Below, in pieces: positions 5,987-11,076 of a DNA stretch of 11,076 nt. A program made the position numbers and the translations under genes. Position 1 is the stretch's first letter; every line of letters begins with the position of its first letter. The DNA lies in NCBI GenBank assembly GCA_003489505.1, contig DNMA01000102.1, positions 1 to 11,076 on the forward strand, read 5' to 3'. The notes beneath the pieces are model-generated. The model had not been told where the DNA came from, ran no database searches, and saw nothing but the letters and a program-made list of their open reading frames with translations. The DNA comes from Legionellales bacterium (lineage in GTDB: Bacteria; Pseudomonadota; Gammaproteobacteria; Legionellales; Legionellaceae).

Positions 5987-7723
5987 ATGAACGATTATAA
6001 TGTTTATTCCAGTGATTTGAAGTTAATCAGTCGAGGCATTAATCGATTTGATATCTTGCTATTGGCCCTGGTTTGTATTGGTTTATGGATTTTTGCCCAA
6101 ACCGGCTATCAAATGGCAATCCCCTATGCCCTTGGTGAGCCCATTCAAATTTCTTTATCACCCACCGTGTTGCCACAGTATGCTTTGCGTACGGTCATCA
6201 GAATGTTTATTGCCTTATTTTTTTCAATCATTGTCAGTATGATTTTAGGGGCATGGGCGGCAAAAAGTCGAAAAGCCGAGCAAATTATTATTCCTGCCAT
6301 TGATGTGTTGCAAGCGGTTCCGGTATTAAGTTTTTCAGCATTGACGGTGACCGGTTTTATTCAATTATTTCCTGGTAGTTTATTAGGGCCAGAATGTGCC
6401 TGTATTTTTGCAATTTTTACTGCGCAAGTTTGGAATATTATTTTTAGTTTTTATCAATCTTTGAAAATGGTGCCACATGATTTAAAAGAGGCATCAGTCA
6501 TGTTTCAACTCTCTGCCTGGCAACGCTTTTGGCGTTTAGAAGTGCCTTTTGCGATTCCTAATTTATTGTGGAACATGATGGTTTCGATGTCTGCCAGTTG
6601 GTTTATCGTTGTCTTTTCTGAAGCCATTGCTGTGGCGCATCAAGAAATTCGTTTACCAGGAGTGGGCTCTTATATCGCAATTGCTATTGAAAATCGTGAT
6701 ATGCACGCGGTCATTTATGCCATTCTAACCATGGTGGTGGTGATATTTTTATATGATCAATTACTTTTTAGACCCTTGATAGCCTGGTCTGAAAAGTTTC
6801 GTATGGAGCCATCAGAAGAGGGGGGGTATCAATCCAAGGTTTTAGATTGGATATATGAATCTTATTTATACTATCATCTGAATGAGTGGTTGGGGGCATT
6901 TCGCTACGCCTGGATTAATATGTCCTGGATTAATCGGATATTTAAATCCAGTGATGCTTCAAGGCATTTAGAACAAAGTGAGCAAGTATCTTATGTTTGG
7001 AATACTTTGATTTGGTTAAGTATCGCCTTTAGCGTTTTTATGTGTAGTTATTATGTTTATGAGCATCAGGCTTTCCAAGAATTAAAGCATGTATTTATTT
7101 TGGGTGCGATTACAGCTTTTCGTGTGGTGATATTGATTATCTTAAGCTCTTTAATCTGGATACCTATCGGTGTTGCCATTGGTTTAAGAAGTCGTCTGGC
7201 ACAAACCATGCAACCGATTATTCAATTTCTAGCGGCATTTCCTGCTAACTTATTTTATCCTTTATTTGTGATTGCAATTGTTAAATATCATTTAAATCCT
7301 GAAGTGTGGCTCACCCCTTTGATGATTTTAGGGACTCAGTGGTATATTTTATTTAATGTGATTGCAGGGGCAACCATGATTCCTACCGATTTGAAATTAT
7401 TGACAGCAAACTTTCATGTCAAAGGTTGGTTATGGTGGAGGCGTTTAGCGATTCCTGCTATTTTTCCTGAATTTTTAACCGGTGCTGTGGCAGCCGCTGG
7501 TGGGGCTTGGAATGCGAGTATTTTAGCTGAGTGGGCCAGTTGGGGGGATGCCAATTTAAAAGCAACCGGATTGGGAGAGTATATTCGTGCTCAAACCATT
7601 TCAGGCGATTTTACCAAGCTCATGCTAGGCACTTTAATGATGTGCTTTTATGTGCTGTTTTTTAATTATGTGTTGTGGCGACCTTTGTATCGCTTTTCCC
7701 AAGAACGATTGGGCATGGCCTAG
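5987..7723 (+). CDS. ABC transporter permease with two fused membrane domains (COG4986-like)
   Basis: The product has 578 residues: two copies of the BPD_transp_1 fold in one chain, about 20-265 and 335-568, joined by a hydrophilic linker (270-335). Hydrophobic segments lie near 22-42, 70-92, 100-125, 135-157, 193-215, 240-262 and, in the second half, 337-357, 370-400, 407-432, 440-462, 495-512 and 545-565. The first half keeps an EAA-type cytoplasmic loop for the ATPase (DLKEASVMFQLSAWQRFWRLEVP, 165-187). The second loop (DLKLLTANFHVKGWLWWRRLAIP, 468-490) is degenerate and lacks the Glu. Such duplicated permeases are grouped with anion, nitrate, sulfonate or taurine importers, but the substrate here is unknown. 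The ATPase gene follows after eight bases; no solute-binding protein gene is adjacent. The start is ATG 5987 with AGGTGA upstream. Confidence 0.9.
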   Translation: MNDYNVYSSDLKLISRGINRFDILLLALVCIGLWIFAQTGYQMAIPYALGEPIQISLSPTVLPQYALRTVIRMFIALFFSIIVSMILGAWAAKSRKAEQIIIPAIDVLQAVPVLSFSALTVTGFIQLFPGSLLGPECACIFAIFTAQVWNIIFSFYQSLKMVPHDLKEASVMFQLSAWQRFWRLEVPFAIPNLLWNMMVSMSASWFIVVFSEAIAVAHQEIRLPGVGSYIAIAIENRDMHAVIYAILTMVVVIFLYDQLLFRPLIAWSEKFRMEPSEEGGYQSKVLDWIYESYLYYHLNEWLGAFRYAWINMSWINRIFKSSDASRHLEQSEQVSYVWNTLIWLSIAFSVFMCSYYVYEHQAFQELKHVFILGAITAFRVVILIILSSLIWIPIGVAIGLRSRLAQTMQPIIQFLAAFPANLFYPLFVIAIVKYHLNPEVWLTPLMILGTQWYILFNVIAGATMIPTDLKLLTANFHVKGWLWWRRLAIPAIFPEFLTGAVAAAGGAWNASILAEWASWGDANLKATGLGEYIRAQTISGDFTKLMLGTLMMCFYVLFFNYVLWRPLYRFSQERLGMA

Positions 7724-7728
7724 GAGAC
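7724..7728 (+). promoter_or_regulatory. Ribosome binding site that decides the ATPase start
   Basis: GGAGA directly follows the permease stop TAG and lies four to five bases before ATG 7732. A GTG at 7675 in the same frame lies inside the permease gene without a comparable site. ATG 7732 also gives the usual N-terminus of the family. Confidence 0.6.
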
Positions 7729-7731
7729 ATT

Positions 7732-9036
7732 ATGTCGGAAACTATTATTGAAATTCAAAACGTGTCGAAATCGTTTCAAAAAGAGGCCGGTCAAGATGTA
7801 TTGGTTTTAGATAATATCAATTTAAAACTGCATAAAAATGAGATTGTGGCGCTTTTAGGCAAGTCAGGCTCTGGCAAATCGACTTTATTGCGGATGATTT
7901 CAGGTCTTATGCCACCCAGTCAAGGTACGGTGACTTATCGCGGAAATACAGTCAATTCTCCTGTGCAAGGGGTGAGCATGGTTTTTCAGTCGTTTGCTTT
8001 ATTGCCATGGTTAACCGTTTTGGAAAATGTAGAATTGGGTTTAGAGGCTCAAGGCTTGTCTTTAAATGAACGCCGAGAACGGGCCATTCAAGCGATTGAT
8101 ATCATCGGTTTGGATGGTTTTGAGTCTGCTTTACCCAAAGAGTTATCCGGTGGTATGCGACAGCGTGTGGGTTTTGCTAGAGCATTAGTGGTCAATCCTG
8201 ACGTATTATTAATGGATGAGCCTTTTTCGGCTCTTGATGTCTTAACCGCTGAAAATTTAAAATCCGACTTACTAGCTTTGTGGCAGGGTCATAAAACCAA
8301 TACTAATGCGATTTTATTAGTGACGCATAATATTGATGAAGCGGTAATGCTTGCTGATAGAATTATTATTTTAGGAATTAATCCTGGAACAATTCAGGCT
8401 GATATTCCTGTGAAATTAGAGCATCCTAGAGACCCTGAATCCAGAGAGTGGCGTCATCTAGTAGAGCATATTTATCGTTTAATGATTCAATCAACCAATC
8501 ATAAAATTCGCCAAAATTTAAGAGAAAAACAAATTAGTTTGGGCTATCGCTTACCTGATGTAGAGCCTTCTGAGTTGTCGGGTTTGATTGAAACGGTTTC
8601 TTCTTTTGAAAACCAGGTGGATTTACCAGAATTAGCTGATGAATTGATGATGGACGTTGATGATCTCTTCCCCATTATTGAAACCCTAGAAATTTTAGGC
8701 TTTGCAGAAATTGTCGGTGGGCGCATTCGTTTGAAACAATTGGGTAAAGATTATTATGAAGCTAATCTTCAAGATAGAAAATCTTTGTTTGCTAAAAGGT
8801 TACTCGAGGCGGTGCCCTTGGCTCGCTATATTCGACGAATTCTGGATGAAAAACCAGGACATCGAGTTTCTGAAGAGCGCTTTTTAACGAAGCTTGAAGA
8901 TTATTTATCTGAAAAAGAAGCAGAACGAGTATTACGCACCATGATTGACTGGGGTCGTTATGCTGAAATTTTTGCTTATGATGTCAAATCAGGTATTTTA
9001 AGTTTAGAAAACCCAGGAATTGGGGATGAAGATTAA
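7732..9036 (+). CDS. ABC transporter ATPase (nitrate/sulfonate type) with C-terminal AAA-associated domain
   Basis: The product has 434 residues from ATG 7732. Residues 1-240 are an ABC ATPase of the TauB/SsuB/NrtD group: Walker A GKSGSGKST (43-51, Lys49), Q-loop Gln86, signature LSGGM (138-142), Walker B VLLMDEPFSALD (158-169, Glu163) and H-loop His199. Residues 275-425 resemble the AAA-associated C-terminal domain (PF09821), helical and winged-helix-like, for example DLPELADELMMDVDDLFPIIETLEILGFAEIVGGRIRLKQLG in shortened form at 297-338. That domain is common in ATPases paired with duplicated permeases and may sense a signal, but this is not established. It powers the permease encoded just upstream, eight bases away, on the cytoplasmic face of the membrane. 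All catalytic motifs are intact. Substrate and direction are unknown. The stop overlaps that of the opposite-strand cytochrome gene. Confidence 0.93.
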   Translation: MSETIIEIQNVSKSFQKEAGQDVLVLDNINLKLHKNEIVALLGKSGSGKSTLLRMISGLMPPSQGTVTYRGNTVNSPVQGVSMVFQSFALLPWLTVLENVELGLEAQGLSLNERRERAIQAIDIIGLDGFESALPKELSGGMRQRVGFARALVVNPDVLLMDEPFSALDVLTAENLKSDLLALWQGHKTNTNAILLVTHNIDEAVMLADRIIILGINPGTIQADIPVKLEHPRDPESREWRHLVEHIYRLMIQSTNHKIRQNLREKQISLGYRLPDVEPSELSGLIETVSSFENQVDLPELADELMMDVDDLFPIIETLEILGFAEIVGGRIRLKQLGKDYYEANLQDRKSLFAKRLLEAVPLARYIRRILDEKPGHRVSEERFLTKLEDYLSEKEAERVLRTMIDWGRYAEIFAYDVKSGILSLENPGIGDED

Positions 9037-9596
9037 TCTGAAGCTAAAAATTCACTGATGTCTTCCATGTCTTTTTGAGTCATTCTTTGACTGATATCTT
9101 GCATCATATGATAGGGGTCGTTTTGTCTTTGATGATTTTTGAATGCTTGAAGTTGTTCTAACAAATAGGCTTGATTTTGTCCTAGCAATTTCGGAAATTT
9201 TGCAAAATCATTGCCATTGCCTTGTGGTCCGTGACAAGCACTACATGCTGGAATTCTTTTTTGATGATCACCCTGTCGGTAAAGAGTTGGAGCGCTTTTT
9301 TTAAAGCTTGTTTGCGCGGGCAAATTGGCATAAAATTGAGCCAATTCTAACATGTCTTGCTCATTTAACATCTGTGCATAAGGTTGCATCAAGGGTGCAA
9401 TTCGTTTACCTGACTTATAGTCTTGTAATTGTTTAAGCATGTATTGAGCCGATTGACCATTTAAATTTGGCCAGTTTTTTTGAATAGCCAAGCCATTTTG
9501 GCCATGACAAGTACTGCATACGCCTATTTGCTTAGGGGCTGTCCACGCTAGTGAGGATGTCATGAACACTAAAATGAGGTTGAACCAAATTTTCAT
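9033..9596 (-). CDS. Diheme cytochrome c, cytochrome c4-like
   Basis: The product has 187 residues from ATG 9596. Residues 1-20 form a signal peptide (MKIWFNLILVFMTSSLAWTA), so it acts in the periplasm. Two heme-binding motifs are present, CSTCH (27-31) and CSACH (118-122), each in a class I domain. Candidate Met ligands lie in RIAPLMQPYAQM (65-76) and YHMMQDISQRM (162-172). Two-domain proteins of this size near engB/yihA in Gammaproteobacteria are cytochrome c4, which carries electrons to terminal oxidases; that role is inferred. A longer in-frame start at 9659 was not chosen: it would bury the signal peptide and overlap engB, whereas ATG 9596 has AAGG six bases upstream. The gene is head to head with engB and tail to tail with the ABC ATPase. 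Confidence 0.9.
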   Translation of the reverse strand: MKIWFNLILVFMTSSLAWTAPKQIGVCSTCHGQNGLAIQKNWPNLNGQSAQYMLKQLQDYKSGKRIAPLMQPYAQMLNEQDMLELAQFYANLPAQTSFKKSAPTLYRQGDHQKRIPACSACHGPQGNGNDFAKFPKLLGQNQAYLLEQLQAFKNHQRQNDPYHMMQDISQRMTQKDMEDISEFLASD

Positions 9597-9631
9597 ATCA
9601 GGCCTTAGGGCTAAAAATGGGAGCTTTTCTG

Positions 9632-10285
9632 ATGAATAATAGTACACCAAAAAATACAAAACCCCAAGAACTTGAGAAATTATGTAAATTGTATCGCAGT
9701 GCCACTTTTCTTAAAAGTGCCGCCAAAGTTCCCCAACTACCTGATGATACAGGTGCAGAAGTAGCCATTGTGGGTCGCTCAAATGCGGGAAAATCTACTT
9801 TTTTAAATTTTTTAACCAATCAAAGAAGTTTAGCCAAAACCAGTAAAACACCTGGTCGTACACAATTAATGAATGTTTTTACTTTACAAAACCCTGAACA
9901 AAGATTGGTGGATTTGCCTGGTTATGGGTTTGCAAAAGTTGCTAAAAGTATGCAATTTGATTGGAAAAAACATTTGGGTGAATATTTTCACGATAGACAA
10001 AGTTTGCAAGGGGTGATTTTGCTCATGGATATCAGACATCCTCTGCAACCCTTGGATAACATGATGATTTCTACTTTGGTTTTAGAGCAATTGCCCGTAC
10101 ATATTTTGTTAACCAAAGCTGATAAATTATCTAAAAATGCGGCGATGCAAAGTTTGCGCACGGTCCAAAAGGAATTGTCGGGGGTCGGCCTATCGCATTG
10201 CGTGCAAATCTTTTCTGTGCAACAGCCACATACTTTATTAGAGGTGGTGGCTGTTTTAGATGAATGGTTGGGTGTTAAAAACTAA
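9632..10285 (+). CDS. engB: Ribosome biogenesis GTPase EngB (YihA/YsxC)
   Basis: This GTP-binding protein is needed for assembly of the large ribosomal subunit and, in some bacteria, for normal division. The product has 217 residues from ATG 9632. GTPase motifs in order: G1 GRSNAGKS (48-55), G2 in KTSKTPGRTQ (69-78), G3 DLPG (94-97), G4 TKAD (161-164) and a G5-like FS (194-195). RQSLQGVILLMDIRHPLQPLD (122-142) is also highly typical. An in-frame ATG at 9617 would add five residues. Both have a possible ribosome site (AGGG for 9617, GGGAG for 9632); the second is stronger, with eight-base spacing, so 9632 is preferred without certainty. It is divergent from the cytochrome c gene, and its TAA overlaps the stop of the - strand gene downstream. 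Confidence 0.95.
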   Translation: MNNSTPKNTKPQELEKLCKLYRSATFLKSAAKVPQLPDDTGAEVAIVGRSNAGKSTFLNFLTNQRSLAKTSKTPGRTQLMNVFTLQNPEQRLVDLPGYGFAKVAKSMQFDWKKHLGEYFHDRQSLQGVILLMDIRHPLQPLDNMMISTLVLEQLPVHILLTKADKLSKNAAMQSLRTVQKELSGVGLSHCVQIFSVQQPHTLLEVVAVLDEWLGVKN

Positions 10286-10824
10286 ACCGGCCCATCAAAA
10301 GGGAAAATCGTTTCTTCTTCAGAGTCCATTTGGGTCGTTTCTAGATTTGATGCAGGGGTTTCAGCGACTTCAGCTGAGCCAAAGCCAAGGTGAGCTTCTT
10401 CTTCTGTATGTTGAAGTAAGGGATGGACTTTTGCCCTAATCGCTTCTAATGTTTTATTTCTTAACATGTCCAGGAACTGCTCCTCTGCCATTAAAACAGC
10501 AATAGGGGATGGAGCTTTCGGGATGGAAAAAGCAGCGTTGGTTCTTAATTGAGTTTCCATCGTTAATTGAGAAGCTAAGTCTTTTGGAGAAGAATAGCTT
10601 CTTTGTCTTTGTCTTTGATCTTTTGCAATACTAAAAAAACTGCATTCAGTCAGCGAACTATAATGGGGATGTGGGTCGAGAGCTTCAGATAGACCTCCGC
10701 GCGGGGTATGAATAGGTGAAATTCCTGTTGTGGTGGAGATGTTTAATACCTCAGATAAGGCTCTAGGCCTGTCTGGGGTTTTCGAGGCGGCGGCTTTGTG
10801 TTCAGTGGATGATTTAGTTTCCAT
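10282..10824 (-). CDS. Unrecognised hydrophilic protein; candidate Dot/Icm effector
   Basis: I do not recognise a family. The product has 180 residues from ATG 10824, which has AAGGG nine bases upstream. Earlier in-frame starts (ATG 10848, TTG 10854) lack a ribosome site and fall almost on a TATAAT box. There is no signal peptide or membrane segment. The N-terminal 80 residues are rich in Ser, Thr, Pro and Arg and probably disordered, with a loose repeat (PRALSEVL 20-27, PRGGLSEAL 41-49) and an RQRQRSYSSP segment (71-80). Residues 81-140 look helical (AVLMAEEQFLDMLRNKTLEAIRAKV in part). The tail is acidic (EEEAHLGF at 141-148, DSEEETIFPFDGPV at 167-180). A Glu triplet 10-12 residues from the C-terminus matches the E-block of many Dot/Icm effectors. 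Effector status is inference; a lineage-specific cytosolic protein is the alternative. Confidence 0.7.
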   Translation of the reverse strand: METKSSTEHKAAASKTPDRPRALSEVLNISTTTGISPIHTPRGGLSEALDPHPHYSSLTECSFFSIAKDQRQRQRSYSSPKDLASQLTMETQLRTNAAFSIPKAPSPIAVLMAEEQFLDMLRNKTLEAIRAKVHPLLQHTEEEAHLGFGSAEVAETPASNLETTQMDSEEETIFPFDGPV

Positions 10825-10857
10825 GTTAAAAAACCCTTGATGAATCATAAACAAATT

Positions 10858-10863
10858 ATTATA
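10858..10863 (-). promoter_or_regulatory. Consensus -10 box upstream of the unrecognised gene
   Basis: On the - strand this reads TATAAT, 34 bases before ATG 10824. A perfect TTGACA (10871-10876) lies only seven bases upstream of it, too close to serve as its -35, and no good hexamer sits at 16-18 bases. The gene may therefore have its own promoter with a weak -35 or an activator. Confidence 0.4.
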
Positions 10864-10881
10864 GGCAATCTGTCAAAAAAG

Positions 10882-11076
10882 TCATTTATTTTTTATAAAT
10901 TCATAAATAGATGAAAAATCCAGATGATTAAGCTCAGTTTGACAAAGCATTTCATAAAGGGTTGTTGCTTTTTCAGTCAATGACAAGTGTAAATTTTCTG
11001 CATCTGATGCATTCAGTGCAAGTTTTAAATCCTTAAGCATCATCTTGTTACTAAAGCCAGCGTGGTACTGATGATT
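10882..11076 (-). CDS. 3-hydroxyisobutyrate dehydrogenase family protein, C-terminal part only
   Basis: Sixty-four residues are visible; the gene runs off the right edge and ends with TGA at 10882-10884. The sequence contains YHAGFSNKMMLKDLKLALNAS, ending in ELNHLDFSSIYEFIKNK. The 'GF...MMLKDLKLA' block and the 'LDFSSI' tail are the C-terminal signature of beta-hydroxyacid dehydrogenases, in which the KDL lysine region lines the substrate site. The closest named members are 3-hydroxyisobutyrate dehydrogenase (MmsB, valine breakdown) and tartronate semialdehyde reductase (GarR). The NAD-binding domain and catalytic lysine lie outside the window, so they cannot be told apart, although the tail looks more like MmsB. 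The unrecognised gene starts 57 bases downstream on the same strand. Confidence 0.85.
   Translation of the reverse strand, partial: NHQYHAGFSNKMMLKDLKLALNASDAENLHLSLTEKATTLYEMLCQTELNHLDFSSIYEFIKNK

Noticed and set aside
7675-7731. Upstream GTG start for the ABC ATPase
   Set aside because: It lies inside the permease gene; ATG 7732 has a good GGAGA site and gives the normal N-terminus.
9597-9659. Longer cytochrome c start
   Set aside because: It would place 21 residues before a clear signal peptide and overlap engB; ATG 9596 has an AAGG site.
10858-10876. TTGACA and TATAAT as one promoter upstream of the unrecognised gene
   Set aside because: Both hexamers are perfect, but they are only seven bases apart, so they cannot act as a single -35/-10 pair.
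1-11076. CRISPR arrays, tRNA or rRNA genes, insertion sequences, prophage or integration sites
   Set aside because: No spaced direct repeats, cloverleaf-like segments, transposase or integrase reading frames, or terminal repeats were seen.

Overview
The window reads as a stretch of chromosome from a low-GC gammaproteobacterium, most likely of the order Legionellales (Legionella, Coxiella or Berkiella-like). Three things suggest this: the AT-rich codon use; the split P-protein glycine cleavage operon (gcvT-gcvH-gcvPA-gcvPB) beside typical gammaproteobacterial housekeeping genes (a cytochrome c4-like protein head to head with engB/yihA); and above all a stand-alone DotI/IcmL-family protein. That family belongs to the Dot/Icm (type IVB) secretion system of intracellular bacteria. 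The genus cannot be settled from the sequence alone.

Layout. Positions 1-133 hold the last few codons of a possible + strand gene and a strong hairpin that probably terminates transcription from one or both sides. From 5163 down to 134, on the - strand, lies a tight five-gene operon: gcvT, gcvH, gcvPA, gcvPB and a SIMPL-domain envelope protein, with gaps of 1 to 14 bases and a plausible sigma-70 promoter at 5196-5224. Upstream on the same strand (5260-5769) is the secreted DotI/IcmL-like protein. A 217-base divergent region (5770-5986) separates it from a + strand two-gene ABC transporter operon (5987-9036): a permease with two fused membrane domains and an ATPase with a C-terminal AAA-associated domain, with no binding-protein gene in the window. 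The ATPase gene meets a - strand diheme cytochrome c gene tail to tail, sharing TTAA. That cytochrome is head to head with engB (+). engB in turn meets, tail to tail with overlapping stops, an unrecognised - strand gene (10282-10824). The window ends inside the C-terminus of a 3-hydroxyisobutyrate dehydrogenase family gene (- strand).

How the parts work together. GcvPA/GcvPB, GcvH and GcvT are three of the four activities that split glycine to CO2, ammonia and methylene-tetrahydrofolate; the dihydrolipoyl dehydrogenase is not in the window. The cytochrome is probably a periplasmic electron carrier and EngB a ribosome-assembly GTPase.

The part most worth a second look is the pair of possible virulence genes. 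One is the IcmL-like periplasmic protein. The other is the 180-residue hydrophilic protein at 10282-10824, which has a Glu-rich C-terminal tail resembling the E-block secretion signal of Dot/Icm effectors and a match to a eukaryotic 14-3-3 binding motif. Both functional readings are inference.
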